Origin: Rhodospirillaceae bacterium
GTDB taxonomy: Bacteria > Pseudomonadota > Alphaproteobacteria > Rhodospirillales > UBA2165
DNA: 37,308 bases
Assembly (NCBI GenBank): GCA_018674495.1
Contig: JABHAA010000029.1
Span: 1-37,308, forward strand
Reading direction: 5' to 3'
This document shows positions 1-9,223 of the stretch, one piece after another; within the stretch, counting starts at the first letter, position 1, and each line of letters starts with the position of its first letter. The notes under the pieces are model-generated. The model was not told the origin of the DNA, did not search any database, and saw only the letters and a program-made list of their open reading frames with translations. The translations under genes were made by a program, and so were the position numbers.

Positions 1-48
1 ATCAAGAGTTTTGTATGTTGGCGATAACGCGTACAGACTCTGCGCCAT

Positions 49-83
49 AAAAAAAGGCCGGTCCCTAAGGGCCGGCCTTTTTC
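49..83 (-). terminator. Intrinsic terminator of clpA
   Basis: A perfect 11-bp inverted repeat (arms 51-61 and 72-82, 10-nt loop) is flanked by A-runs on the left and T-runs on the right. It can therefore form a G+C-rich stem with a U-tract in either direction. It lies about 20 bp past the clpA stop and most likely ends the clpA transcript. It could also stop transcription entering from the left. Confidence 0.9.
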
Positions 84-101
84 AATTCTGTAGGGTAAGA
101 G

Positions 102-2444
102 CTACTCCACCAGTTCGGTCGGTGTTTCGTCCTTGCCGCTGTCTTTGGGGCTCGGCGCCTTGGTTTTCTTTTTGACCTTGGGCACTACGGCCGCTTTTTC
201 ATATTCAAATGCGACCTTGCCGTCCTCGGCCGAAACTTTGACCGTTCCGCCCTTGACCAGGGCACCAAACAACAGCTCCTCGGACAGGGGTTTCTTGATA
301 TGCTCCTGGATGATGCGGGCCAATGGGCGGGCGCCGAAACGCTTGTCATAGCCCTTCTTGGCCAGCCATTCCCGGGCCGCGTCGGTCAGCTCAATCGTCA
401 CGTCCCGGTCGCTCAACTGGGCTTCCAGCTCCATGATGAATTTATCGACAACCCGGCTCATGACTTCCGGCGACAAGCTGGAGAAGCCAACCACCGCATC
501 CAGCCGGTTGCGAAACTCCGGCGAGAACATGCGCTCGATGGCTTCTTCATCATCGCCGGTGCGTTCTTCGCGCTCGAAGCCGATGGTGTTCTTGGCCATC
601 TCCGAGGCGCCGGCGTTGGTGGTCATGATCAGCACCACGTTGCGGAAATCGATGCTCTTGCCGTTATGGTCGGTCAGCTTGCCGTGATCCATCACCTGCA
701 ACAGGATATTAAACAGATCCGGATGCGCTTTTTCGATCTCGTCCAAAAGCAGCACCGAATGGGGTTGCTGATCGATGGCGTCGGTCAGCAAGCCGCCCTG
801 ATCGAAGCCCACATAACCCGGAGGCGCGCCGATTAGCCGCGATACCGTATGCCGCTCCATATATTCGGACATGTCGAAGCGGACCAGTTCGATCCCCATG
901 GAGCGCGAAAGCTGACGCGCAACTTCGGTCTTGCCGACGCCCGTGGGCCCCGAGAACAGATAGCTGCCAATGGGTTTTTCCGGCTCGCGCAGCCCAGCGC
1001 GGGATAGTTTGATAGCGCTCGACAACGCATCGATAGCCTTGTCCTGGCCGAACACCATGGTTTTTAGATCGCGCTCCAGATTTTCGAGGGTTTTCTTATC
1101 GTCCCTGGAAACCGTTTTGGGCGGAATGCGGGCCATCTTGGCGATCACGTTCTCCACATCCTTGACGGTGATGGTCTTGCGCCGCTTGTTTTCCGGCAAC
1201 AGCATGCGCGATGCGCCGACTTCGTCCAGAACATCAATGGCTTTGTCGGGCAGGTTGCGGTCATGGATATAGCGAGCCGAAAGCTCCACCGACTGGCGCA
1301 CGGCTTCGGCTGTATAGCGGACCCGATGATGCTCTTCGTAATAAGGTTTCAGCCCGCGCAGGATTTTAACCGCATCCTCGATCGACGGCTCATAGACGTC
1401 GATTTTTTGGAAGCGCCGCACCAGCGCACGGTCTTTTTCGAAATGGCTACGATACTCTTTATAAGTTGTCGATCCCATGCAGCGCAGCGCGCCGCCCTGC
1501 AACGAAGGCTTCAACAAGTTCGATGCATCGAGCGAGCCGCCCGAGGTGGCGCCGGCGCCGATCACGGTGTGAATTTCATCGATAAACAGGATCGAGTCTT
1601 CGGTTTCTTCCAGCTCGTTCAGCACGGCCTTCAAGCGTTCCTCGAAATCGCCCCGATAGCGGGTACCGGCCAGCAACGCGCCCATGTCGAGGGCGAAGAT
1701 GGTGTGCCCGATCAACACTTCGGGGACTTCCTCGTTGACGATGCGCCGGGCAAGACCTTCGGCGATGGCGGTTTTGCCGACGCCGGGATCGCCCACATAG
1801 AGCGGATTGTTCTTGGTGCGCCGGCACAAGACCTGGATGGTGCGCTCGATCTCAGAATCGCGGCCAATCAAGGGATCGATTTTTCCGGCGGCGGCCTTTT
1901 TGTTGAGGTTGACGCAATAAGCGTCGAGGGCTTCGGAGCCTTTTTGCACAACTTTTTCGTCGCCCGTCTCTTCGTCGGCGCCATCGGGGGCCTTGGAATC
2001 GGAGAAGCCGGGCACCTTGGCGATGCCGTGGGAGATATAGTTGACCGCATCCAGGCGCGTCATGTCGTGGATTTGCAGGAAATAGACGGCGTGCGCCTCG
2101 CGCTCGGAGAAGATAGCCACCAGAACATTGGCGCCGGTCACTTCTTCGCGGCCCGACGACTGCACATGAATGGCGGCACGCTGGACAACACGCTGGAAGC
2201 TGGCGGTCGGCTTCGGCTCGGCCAGCTTCGCCGACACCAGATTGCCAAGCTCAGCGTCGATGAACTCGGTCAGGTCGTGTTTCAACTGCTCCACATCAAC
2301 GCCGCAGGCGCGCAACACCGAAATGCTGTCCTGATCGTCGGCCAGGGCCAGCAAGAGATGTTCCAATGTGGCGTATTCGTGACTGCGCTCGGTGGCAAGT
2401 GACAGCGCTCGGTGTAGGCTTTGTTCTAGGTTACGCGAAAGCAT
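102..2444 (-). CDS. clpA: ATP-dependent Clp protease ATP-binding subunit ClpA
   Basis: AAA+ unfoldase that feeds substrates, including N-degron proteins delivered by ClpS, into the ClpP chamber in the cytoplasm. The 780 residues show a Clp_N repeat domain (about 1-145), a first nucleotide-binding domain with Walker A GDPGVGKT and Walker B ILFIDEIH, and a second one with GPTGVGKT and [13 protein letters not shown]. An IGF tripeptide in the second module matches the ClpP-docking loop. A D2-small domain follows, and then a Lys/Pro-rich charged tail of about 25 residues. ATG start with a GGAG box 5 nt upstream. The gene lies 54 bp downstream of clpS on the same strand, the usual proteobacterial pairing. 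Length is normal for ClpA; the absence of a long middle domain argues against ClpB or ClpC. Confidence 0.97.
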   Translation of the reverse strand: MLSRNLEQSLHRALSLATERSHEYATLEHLLLALADDQDSISVLRACGVDVEQLKHDLTEFIDAELGNLVSAKLAEPKPTASFQRVVQRAAIHVQSSGREEVTGANVLVAIFSEREAHAVYFLQIHDMTRLDAVNYISHGIAKVPGFSDSKAPDGADEETGDEKVVQKGSEALDAYCVNLNKKAAAGKIDPLIGRDSEIERTIQVLCRRTKNNPLYVGDPGVGKTAIAEGLARRIVNEEVPEVLIGHTIFALDMGALLAGTRYRGDFEERLKAVLNELEETEDSILFIDEIHTVIGAGATSGGSLDASNLLKPSLQGGALRCMGSTTYKEYRSHFEKDRALVRRFQKIDVYEPSIEDAVKILRGLKPYYEEHHRVRYTAEAVRQSVELSARYIHDRNLPDKAIDVLDEVGASRMLLPENKRRKTITVKDVENVIAKMARIPPKTVSRDDKKTLENLERDLKTMVFGQDKAIDALSSAIKLSRAGLREPEKPIGSYLFSGPTGVGKTEVARQLSRSMGIELVRFDMSEYMERHTVSRLIGAPPGYVGFDQGGLLTDAIDQQPHSVLLLDEIEKAHPDLFNILLQVMDHGKLTDHNGKSIDFRNVVLIMTTNAGASEMAKNTIGFEREERTGDDEEAIERMFSPEFRNRLDAVVGFSSLSPEVMSRVVDKFIMELEAQLSDRDVTIELTDAAREWLAKKGYDKRFGARPLARIIQEHIKKPLSEELLFGALVKGGTVKVSAEDGKVAFEYEKAAVVPKVKKKTKAPSPKDSGKDETPTELVE

Positions 2445-2498
2445 GTTATCTCCAACGGCTTGATTGTTCAGATAGTAACACTCAGCGATGTAATTTTC

Positions 2499-2843
2499 TC
2501 AATCTTTCTCAATTGTGCACTGCAGCGGATGCTGATTCTGTTGCGCCAGATCCATGGTCTGATTGACCTTGGTTTCAGCGATCTCGTAGGTGAATACGCC
2601 GCAAATACCGACGCCCTTTTGATGCACGTGCAGCATCACGCGGGTCGCCTCTTCATGGCTTTTGGCAAAAAACTGCTCCAACACATGCACAACAAATTCC
2701 ATCGGCGTGTAGTCGTCGTTCAGCATCAGCACTTTATACATGGATGGCTTTTTGGTTTTGGTCCGGCTTTTTACCGTAACGCCATGATCGATATCGTCGC
2801 CATCGCCGCCGCCATCCTTTTTATCGTCGTCGTCCCGCTTCAT
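2499..2843 (-). CDS. clpS: ATP-dependent Clp protease adaptor ClpS
   Basis: Adaptor that binds N-end-rule substrates and hands them to ClpA. The 114 residues contain the family core: [20 protein letters not shown], an F-x-K-S-x-E-E-A-x-x-x-M helix, and the H-x-x-G-x-G-x-C-G-V-(F/Y)-T-x-E-x-A-E motif. The DD pair and the Met-rich hydrophobic pocket that recognises N-terminal residues are visible. The first 25 residues are strongly acidic (D/K/G-rich) and probably disordered, as is common for the ClpS tail that enters ClpA. The ATG has a GGGA directly against it, an unusually short spacing, and an in-frame stop lies five codons upstream, so no earlier start is possible. Likely co-transcribed with clpA. 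Confidence 0.96.
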   Translation of the reverse strand: MKRDDDDKKDGGGDGDDIDHGVTVKSRTKTKKPSMYKVLMLNDDYTPMEFVVHVLEQFFAKSHEEATRVMLHVHQKGVGICGVFTYEIAETKVNQTMDLAQQNQHPLQCTIEKD

Positions 2844-2977
2844 TCCCTGGCATACCTAATTTATCTGTGTCTCAATAAGACAGATCTCAGTTTGGCCATC
2901 TTGCGAGCCAATTGCAACGCGCCATGCAAAACTACATTTCCTTCATAGCACGCCAAGACTTTACCATTACTAAATAA

Positions 2978-2990
2978 GCCGTAAAACGGC
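2978..2990 (-). terminator. Weak hairpin after the lipoprotein gene
   Basis: GCCGT-AAA-ACGGC forms a 5-bp stem. On the minus strand it is followed by TTATTTAG. It lies about 47 bp past the stop of the lipoprotein gene at 3037 and upstream of clpS. The stem is short and the U-tract poor, so this is only a candidate terminator. Confidence 0.3.
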
Positions 2991-3036
2991 AATTTCCAGG
3001 CGAATTCCCAAATTTCTCGGTCTCAGGCGGCAAAAG

Positions 3037-3762
3037 TTATCTTGCCACGCCCTGGTTATCGAAATGCAGGGTGAAATAATTGCGAAATTCTTCTTGCTGG
3101 TAGGTCCCATAGACATCGTATTCGGAGGCTTTTCGCGGGCGATTTATGGCAATTTTCGTTTTATCCCAAGACTTTAGAAGCGCCGGGAAGGCCAATTTTC
3201 GGAATCGCGCCGAGGGCCAGACATAAGCGTTGTAGTGAAATTGCCCATCCAGACAGGCGGACACGCCCCAATAAAATTCGATCGACGAAATACCCCTCGC
3301 CGGCGGCTTGGAGGTGAAAAAATCATCACCTTGGAGGACGGATTTCATGTTTTGGACAGTCTCGTTGCTCAATATGGTGCTGCCGATTCTTGGCCGCCAG
3401 GGTTGGAAGATGTCGGGCCGCGCCAATTCGGTTATGATCTCGGTAAGGTCGGCTTGCTCGGCAACGGCGACTTTGAGGCGGTGATAGGCTGGCGCGTTGG
3501 TGCCTAAAATATCGTAGGAGCGGACCTGCTCCACATAGATGCCGTTATAGACAAAGCGATAACGCTCGGGCGCACCGGCCACGCAGGCTTGGCGAATATC
3601 GGCACCGCCCAAATGACCGAACCAGTTGAATTTGCGGTTGAGCGGATGGTCTTCGCCGAGGCTGGCGCAACCGCCAAGGATCAGCAGAACTGATACGGGC
3701 ACAATGAGACGAAGGGATCGAAAAGTTAAGAAAATGATTTGAACTCCTTGCAGATTTACCAT
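3037..3762 (-). CDS. Putative lipoprotein of unknown function
   Basis: I do not recognise the family. The 241-residue product starts with a hydrophobic stretch that ends in an LILGGC lipobox (Cys31), so a lipidated, probably outer- or inner-membrane-attached protein is likely. The rest is soluble, rich in aromatic and basic residues, and has no motif I can name. Start choice is uncertain. The ATG at 3760-3762 has no clear ribosome-binding site, whereas AAGGAG lies just inside the frame. It would suit a start near 3733 (an ATT codon) or a GTG near the signal core, giving a shorter leader. The gene diverges from the D,D-carboxypeptidase gene across about 130 bp, so the two may share a control region. 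Confidence 0.7.
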   Translation of the reverse strand: MVNLQGVQIIFLTFRSLRLIVPVSVLLILGGCASLGEDHPLNRKFNWFGHLGGADIRQACVAGAPERYRFVYNGIYVEQVRSYDILGTNAPAYHRLKVAVAEQADLTEIITELARPDIFQPWRPRIGSTILSNETVQNMKSVLQGDDFFTSKPPARGISSIEFYWGVSACLDGQFHYNAYVWPSARFRKLAFPALLKSWDKTKIAINRPRKASEYDVYGTYQQEEFRNYFTLHFDNQGVAR

Positions 3763-3891
3763 TTATTAATGGCCAGCGGACACATTCAATTCACGGACTT
3801 TACCACCATTATAAAGAAACCTGCATTGCTATCGGTGCTATTGTTCAAAGTCGCCGTACCGCTAGCGGCAAGCTGGGCCGAGGAATTCAAT

Positions 3892-5067
3892 TTGTTGCGC
3901 CGCACCAAACAATGCTTGCAAAGAAGCCTGGTTCCGGCGCCCGCCGTATTGATGCTGTTGCTTATCGCCGGAACTTCCCCGGCCGAGGCCCGCTACGCGG
4001 CCATGGTTATCGATGCCGGTAGCGGCCAGGTGCGCCATGCAGTCAATATCCATACCCGCAATTATCCGGCGTCCCTAACCAAGATGATGACCCTTTATCT
4101 GTTGTTCGAGGCGATCGACAACAAAAAGCTGACCATGGATACCCGCCTTGCCATATCCCGGCGCGCCGCCAGACAGCCGGCGTCCCGCCTTGGCCTTCGC
4201 GCTGGCGGCTCGATCAAGGTGCGCACCGCCATTAAGGCGCTGGTGATTAAATCGGCCAACGATGTGGCCTCGGTGGTTGGCGAAGCGCTCGGCTTGACCG
4301 AGCGGCGCTTTGCGCTTTTGATGACCGCCAAGGCGCGCAAATTGGGCATGTCCAGGACCACTTTTCGCAATGCATCGGGATTGCCGCACCGGGGCCAGCA
4401 ATCCACCGCCCACGACATGGCCAAATTATCCCGAGCCATCATCAAGCATTTTCCCCATCATTATTACTTCTTTTCGTTGTCCGCCTTTAAGTATGGCGGC
4501 AGAACCTACCGCACCCACAACAAGGTGCTGACCAGCTACCCCGGCGCCGACGGCATGAAAACCGGCTATATCCGGGCTTCGGGCTATAACCTTGTCACTT
4601 CCGCCCGGCGCGGCAAGCACCGGCTGATCGGCGTTATCTTCGGCGGCAAATCATCGCGGGCACGAAACCGGTTGATGAAGCGGCTGTTGGACAAAGGCTT
4701 CGCGGCAACGGCGGGCAACGTCAATATAGCCCGCGCCCAAACACCCAAATCCAAACCCAGACGAAAGCAGCAGCCGGCGCGCAGCAATGGCAAAGATGTT
4801 TGGGGTATTCAGGTTGGCGCTTTTTATACGCGCGGCCCGGCCTCGAAGCTGGCCGGCAAGGTGTTAAAAAAATATGGCAGTTATTTGGCCGGCGGGCGGG
4901 TGACGATCATGCCGCTGACCAAACGCCGGGGCCGCGTTCTGTACCGGGCGCGCATCCTCGGTATCGGCAAGGCCAGCGCCTACCGGGCCTGCCGGGTATT
5001 GGAAAGCCACAAGCGCGATTGCATGGAACTGAAAATCCCGCCATCCATAGAGCTGGCATCGCGCTAA
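3892..5067 (+). CDS. D-alanyl-D-alanine carboxypeptidase with SPOR domain
   Basis: Penicillin-binding protein of the S11 (DacA/DacF) family that trims the terminal D-Ala of peptidoglycan stem peptides in the periplasm. All three active-site motifs are present: SLTK, SAN and KTG (in GMKTGYIR). A C-terminal SPOR domain (about the last 75 residues, starting at WGIQVGAF) should bind denuded glycan at the division septum; the linker is Lys/Arg/Pro-rich. I start it at TTG 3892, which has AGGA 7 nt upstream and is followed by a basic n-region and a signal peptide ending near SPAEA. This gives 391 residues. A longer open frame begins at TTG 3739, but it would overlap the divergent lipoprotein gene and lacks a ribosome-binding site. 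The stop overlaps the convergent gene by 4 nt. Confidence 0.93.
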   Translation: MLRRTKQCLQRSLVPAPAVLMLLLIAGTSPAEARYAAMVIDAGSGQVRHAVNIHTRNYPASLTKMMTLYLLFEAIDNKKLTMDTRLAISRRAARQPASRLGLRAGGSIKVRTAIKALVIKSANDVASVVGEALGLTERRFALLMTAKARKLGMSRTTFRNASGLPHRGQQSTAHDMAKLSRAIIKHFPHHYYFFSLSAFKYGGRTYRTHNKVLTSYPGADGMKTGYIRASGYNLVTSARRGKHRLIGVIFGGKSSRARNRLMKRLLDKGFAATAGNVNIARAQTPKSKPRRKQQPARSNGKDVWGIQVGAFYTRGPASKLAGKVLKKYGSYLAGGRVTIMPLTKRRGRVLYRARILGIGKASAYRACRVLESHKRDCMELKIPPSIELASR

Positions 5068-5504
5068 GACCGCGGTAATTTTTCCGCCCAAGCTTTTACG
5101 CGCAGCAAAAATTGCCGCCGGTGCTGACGGCGCCAATCCTCGAACGACCAATCTTCATCGGTTAAATTCATGCGCGCCGTTGCGGCGAACAAGGCGGCTT
5201 TGCGATTTGTACTATCCCCGATAACCACCGGTTCTACCGCCAGATCATAGCCGTCGTTTTCGAACAGGCGCAGGCGCGCTGTGGCTGGTTGAGGGATGCC
5301 GTGCACGGCGAGGCCCTCCACGGAATGGTCCTCCGAAGCATACACCGCCGGATACTGCACATCTTGGACCCGCACCCGCCGGTAGCCCGGCAAGATCGCT
5401 GGGCGGAGGCGCATGGATGTAAGGGATAGCCCGGAAACGATGCTCAGCACTTCCATGTCCATCAGCGTTCCGTAAAAGAAGTAGGTGCTTCTTACGCCCG
5501 CCAT
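5064..5504 (-). CDS. Gamma-glutamylcyclotransferase / AIG2-like protein
   Basis: 146 residues of the gamma-glutamylcyclotransferase-like (AIG2/GGCT) fold. The N-terminal FFYGTLMD matches the substrate-binding YGTL motif. The Glu in LFENDGYD sits where the catalytic acid of the family is expected, followed by the usual Tyr. Members release 5-oxoproline from gamma-glutamyl amines or peptides, but many bacterial ones have no known substrate. The gene follows the phosphohexomutase gene by 10 bp and is probably the last gene of the sugar-nucleotide operon. Its stop overlaps the convergent carboxypeptidase stop (CTAA). Confidence 0.8.
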   Translation of the reverse strand: MAGVRSTYFFYGTLMDMEVLSIVSGLSLTSMRLRPAILPGYRRVRVQDVQYPAVYASEDHSVEGLAVHGIPQPATARLRLFENDGYDLAVEPVVIGDSTNRKAALFAATARMNLTDEDWSFEDWRRQHRRQFLLRVKAWAEKLPRS

Positions 5505-5514
5505 GGGAACCGGA

Positions 5515-6909
5515 TCAGCCGAAATCGGGCGGTTCTAGTCCGCATCGGCGCAACTGATCGGCAACAATCGCTTTGAGACGGGCGAGGCCGTCTTCGCTGG
5601 CCGATTCGCAACGGGCCACCAGAACGGCCTGGGTGTTGGAGGCGCGCAACAGCCACCAGCCGTCCGGGGTTTCGACGCGAACGCCGTCGATATCGCGGAC
5701 GGTGATATCGCTCGCATCTTTGAGCCGCGCCTTGATCTCCTCGATCACGGTGAATTTTTTTTCTTCAGCGCAATCGAAACGCAGCTCGGGCGTATTGAAC
5801 ATCACCGGCAAGTCGTCGCGCATCTGGGCCAAGCTGTCCGCCCCGCCGCAAAGAATGGCGAGCAGACGCACAGCCGCATACAAAGCATCATCAAATCCGT
5901 AATAACCGTCGGCGAAAAATATATGGCCGCTCATCTCGCCGGCCAGGGGAGCCTCGATCTCCTTCATCTTGGTGCGGATCAGGGAATGGCCGGCCTTCCA
6001 CAAAATGGGATTGCCGCCGGCGCGCGTTACCTCGTCGAAGAACACCTGGCTGGCTTTGACATCGGCAATAATCGGCGCACCGGCGTTGCGGGACAGGATT
6101 TCCCGCGCCAGGATCACCAATATCTGATCGCCATAAAGCATCCGCCCGTGGGCGTCGATAACGCCGACGCGGTCGCCGTCGCCGTCGAAGCCGATGCCGA
6201 TATCACAGTTGTTGTCGGCCACCAATTGTTTGAGCTGGGCTAGGTTTTTTTCCACCGTCGGATCGGGATGATGGTTGGGAAAGGTGCCGTCGATCTCGGC
6301 ATTGATGACGAAATGCTCGCCGGGCAGCTTGGCAATCAGCTTCACCAAAGCCTCGCCGGCCGCGCCGTTACCGGGATCCCACGCAACGCGCATATTGCTT
6401 GCGCCCGGATGATCAGCGGCCAGGCGCGCCACATATTGATCCATCAGGTCTTGGCTCTCGGTGGTGCCTTGGCCACTGGTGAATTCTCCGGCGGCTACCC
6501 GGGCGCCGAGGGCCTGGATGTCTTCGCCGAAAAAGGAATCACCGCCGAGCACCATCTTGATGCCGTTATATTCCGGCGGATTGTGCGAGCCGGTGATCAT
6601 CACGCCGCCATTCGCCTCCAATATATGGGCAGCGTAATAGAGCAGCGGCGTCGGCCCGCGCCCGATGCGAACCACATTGGCGCCGGCTGCGGTAATGCCG
6701 CTGATCAGCGCCGCTTCCAACTCGGGCGAGCTCAAGCGGCCATCATAGCCAACGCATATTTTGGGCGTCCCGCCGAAACGTTCCACCGCGACCGAGGCGA
6801 AGGCGCGGCCCACAGCTTCGGTATCGCTTGCATCCAAGGTATCGCCGACAAGCCCCCGAATATCATATTCGCGGAGGATGGTTGGGTGCAGGGTGTGCCC
6901 GCCCGGCAT
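5515..6909 (-). CDS. Phosphomannomutase/phosphoglucomutase
   Basis: Alpha-D-phosphohexomutase (AlgC/ManB type, 464 residues) that interconverts hexose 6- and 1-phosphates through a phosphoserine. Ser108 in TGSHNPPEYNGIK is the catalytic residue, DGDGDR is the Mg2+ loop, GEMSGH the sugar-specificity loop and RASNT the C-terminal phosphate-binding loop. Its ATG follows the ugd stop with no gap (TAA-ATG), so it should be translationally coupled. With galU and ugd beside it, the simplest role is to make glucose 1-phosphate for UDP-glucose and UDP-glucuronate. Mannose 1-phosphate for GDP-mannose is equally compatible with the family. The exact sugar preference cannot be read from the sequence. Confidence 0.93.
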   Translation of the reverse strand: MPGGHTLHPTILREYDIRGLVGDTLDASDTEAVGRAFASVAVERFGGTPKICVGYDGRLSSPELEAALISGITAAGANVVRIGRGPTPLLYYAAHILEANGGVMITGSHNPPEYNGIKMVLGGDSFFGEDIQALGARVAAGEFTSGQGTTESQDLMDQYVARLAADHPGASNMRVAWDPGNGAAGEALVKLIAKLPGEHFVINAEIDGTFPNHHPDPTVEKNLAQLKQLVADNNCDIGIGFDGDGDRVGVIDAHGRMLYGDQILVILAREILSRNAGAPIIADVKASQVFFDEVTRAGGNPILWKAGHSLIRTKMKEIEAPLAGEMSGHIFFADGYYGFDDALYAAVRLLAILCGGADSLAQMRDDLPVMFNTPELRFDCAEEKKFTVIEEIKARLKDASDITVRDIDGVRVETPDGWWLLRASNTQAVLVARCESASEDGLARLKAIVADQLRRCGLEPPDFG

Positions 6910-8241
6910 TTACTCAGGCGCTCCGGCGGCCGGCGTATCGGCACGCCCGATACAGGAATAGGTAAAGCCGGCATCGCGCATGTCATCGGGATTATAGATA
7001 TTGCGAAGATCGACCAGCACCGGCGCCGCCATGGTCGATTTGAGGCGGGCCAGATCGAGGCCCCGGAATTCGTTCCATTCGGTAAGGATGGCCAGAACGT
7101 CGGCGCCTTGGGCGGCATCGTAGGCATCCTCACACCAGGTGACACCGTCCAGAAGCTTGCGCGCCTCGCCCATGCCTTGGGGATCATAGGCCCGAACATC
7201 GGCGCCGCCGGTGCGCAAGGCGGGCACGATATCGAGGCTGGGGGAATCGCGCATATCATCGGTGTCGGGCTTGAAGGTCAGGCCAAGTACGGCAATCCGC
7301 TTGCCGTCCACGTCGCCGCCCGAGGCCGCGATGATTTTTTCGGCCATGTTTTTCTTGCGCGCCGCGTTGACCGCGACGACGGCCTCGACAATCTTGATTG
7401 GGCTGCCTGCCGATTGCGCGGTCCGCACTAACGCGAGGGTATCTTTTGGAAAACAGGAGCCGCCATAGCCCGGCCCGGCGTGCAGGAATTTACTGCCGAT
7501 GCGCCCATCAAGGCCGATGCCCTTGGCGACGTCTTGGACATCGGCGCCGACGGCCTCGCACAAATCAGCGATCTCGTTGATGAAGGTAATCTTGGTGGCC
7601 AGGTACGTATTGGCCGCATATTTGATCAGCTCTGCGGTCCGCCGGGCCGTGAAGATGATCGGCGTTTCGATCAAAAACAATGGCCGGTACAATTCGCGCA
7701 TGACATCGCGGGCGCGCTCGCCATGGGCGCCGATCACCACCCGGTCAGGGCGCATGAAATCTCTAACCGCCGCGCCTTCGCGCAAAAATTCCGGGTTCGA
7801 CACCACATCGAATTCCGCATCGGGCCGGGCGTCCCTGATCACCGCTTCGACCTCGTCGCCGGTGCCTACCGGCACTGTCGATTTGGTAACGATCACCGTA
7901 TAGCCATCGAGGGCGGCGGCCACTTCTTCGGCAGCGGCATAGACAAAACTCAAATCCGCATGGCCATCGCCGCGCCGGGACGGCGTGCCGACGGCGATAA
8001 ACACCGCATCTGCGCTGCGCACCGCGGCGGCGAGATCGGTGGTGAACGACAGGCGCCCGCCGCGCACGCCTTTTTCGACGGTGGTGTCCAATTCCGGCTC
8101 GTAGATGGGTATTTCACCCCGGTTGAGGCAGTCGATCTTGTCCGCATCCATATCGACGCAGACAACTTCGGCGCCAAACTCGGCAAAACATGCGCCCGAA
8201 ACCAAGCCCACGTACCCAGTGCCAATCATCGCTATCTTCAT
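6910..8241 (-). CDS. ugd: UDP-glucose 6-dehydrogenase
   Basis: NAD-dependent oxidation of UDP-glucose to UDP-glucuronate for exopolysaccharide or LPS. The 443 residues show an N-terminal Rossmann motif GTGYVGLVSG, the central helical domain, the catalytic Cys263 within GYGGSCFPKDT, and the C-terminal UDP-binding domain with GLTFKPDTDDMRDSPS. ATG start with a GAGGT box. It lies 16 bp downstream of galU, which supplies its substrate, and abuts the phosphohexomutase. Length is typical. An alternative such as GDP-mannose dehydrogenase is less likely given galU next door. Confidence 0.95.
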   Translation of the reverse strand: MKIAMIGTGYVGLVSGACFAEFGAEVVCVDMDADKIDCLNRGEIPIYEPELDTTVEKGVRGGRLSFTTDLAAAVRSADAVFIAVGTPSRRGDGHADLSFVYAAAEEVAAALDGYTVIVTKSTVPVGTGDEVEAVIRDARPDAEFDVVSNPEFLREGAAVRDFMRPDRVVIGAHGERARDVMRELYRPLFLIETPIIFTARRTAELIKYAANTYLATKITFINEIADLCEAVGADVQDVAKGIGLDGRIGSKFLHAGPGYGGSCFPKDTLALVRTAQSAGSPIKIVEAVVAVNAARKKNMAEKIIAASGGDVDGKRIAVLGLTFKPDTDDMRDSPSLDIVPALRTGGADVRAYDPQGMGEARKLLDGVTWCEDAYDAAQGADVLAILTEWNEFRGLDLARLKSTMAAPVLVDLRNIYNPDDMRDAGFTYSCIGRADTPAAGAPE

Positions 8242-8257
8242 TTGGTGAGACCTCGTA

Positions 8258-9127
8258 TCAAGCTAAGCGCGACAAAATTTCGGCCATTTCGTCTTTCATT
8301 TCGGCGCGGTCAAGGGCGAAGGCGATATTGGCCTCGATAAAGCCAAGCTTGCTGCCGCAATCGTAGCGCTTGCCATCGAAGCGGAAGCCGTGAAAGGGAA
8401 CCTCGCCAATAGTGCGCGCCATGGCGTCGGTCAACTGAATCTCACCGCCGGCGCCCTTCTCTTGGCGGTCCAATTCAAGAAAGACTTCGGGCTGCAAGAT
8501 GTAACGCCCGATGATCGACAGTGTCGAGGGCGCCGCGTCCGGTTCCGGTTTTTCCACCAATCCCTTGGCGCGCGCTAGGCGGCCATCATCTTCGACCACG
8601 TCGAGAATACCATATCGGTCGGTATGTTCTTTCGGAACATCTTCGACGGCGACCACATTGCCGCCTACATCATCGTAGATTTCCAGCATTTGCTTCAAAC
8701 AACCGGGTTTCGCCAAGATCAAATCATCGGCCAGCAATACCGCAAACGGCTCGTCATGAATGTGATAGCGGGCGCACCAGACCGCGTGCCCCAAACCTAA
8801 GGGTTTTTGCTGGCGGGTGTAGGAAATTTGGCCCGGCTCCGGCACCCATTCCGAGATCGCCGCCAGCGCTTCCTCCTTACCGCTTTGCTGGAGGGATCGC
8901 TCCAACTCGGCGGAGTGGTCGAAATGATCCTCGATCGCCGATTTGGCGCGCCCCGTGACAAAGATGAATTCCTCGATGCCCGCTTCCCGCGCCTCATCGA
9001 CCGCGTATTGGATCAGCGGGCGGTCGACAATGGGCAACATTTCCTTAGGCATCGCCTTGGTGGCGGGCAAGAAACGGGTGCCCAGCCCAGCAACGGGAAA
9101 TACGGCTTTTCGAACGGGTTTAACCAT
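8258..9127 (-). CDS. galU: UTP-glucose-1-phosphate uridylyltransferase
   Basis: Makes UDP-glucose from UTP and glucose 1-phosphate. The 289 residues begin with the nucleotide-binding signature GLGTRFLPATKAMPKEMLP. They also contain GLGHAV and LLADD, characteristic of bacterial GalU, and an EKP motif in GLVEKPEPD. Length is normal. It is the first gene of a tight galU-ugd-phosphohexomutase cluster. The 96 bp before it hold a small inverted repeat, so it may have its own promoter or be read through from the HExxH gene upstream. Confidence 0.96.
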   Translation of the reverse strand: MVKPVRKAVFPVAGLGTRFLPATKAMPKEMLPIVDRPLIQYAVDEAREAGIEEFIFVTGRAKSAIEDHFDHSAELERSLQQSGKEEALAAISEWVPEPGQISYTRQQKPLGLGHAVWCARYHIHDEPFAVLLADDLILAKPGCLKQMLEIYDDVGGNVVAVEDVPKEHTDRYGILDVVEDDGRLARAKGLVEKPEPDAAPSTLSIIGRYILQPEVFLELDRQEKGAGGEIQLTDAMARTIGEVPFHGFRFDGKRYDCGSKLGFIEANIAFALDRAEMKDEMAEILSRLA

Positions 9128-9198
9128 CTGGCTCGATCAATAATAAAGCAATGTGGCCAAGGCATTACGCCTCAATTTGCGTCGGCTTTGTGCCATAG

Positions 9199-9222
9199 GG
9201 CCGCGCACACCGCAAGGCGGCC
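9199..9222 (-). terminator. Inverted repeat between the HExxH gene and galU
   Basis: GGCCGC (9199-9204) and GCGGCC (9217-9222) form a 6-bp stem directly after the stop codon of the leftward gene at 9224. There is no U-tract, so it could be a weak or factor-dependent stop, or only an mRNA 3'-end structure. Confidence 0.3.
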
Positions 9223-9223
9223 T

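Noticed and set aside
1263..2402. A 379-codon open frame opposite to clpA
   Set aside because: Its codons are the antisense of strongly conserved ClpA motifs; no domain is recognisable.
2861..2890. Bulged inverted repeat upstream of clpS
   Set aside because: The arms differ by a 2-nt bulge and no motif of a known regulator is visible.
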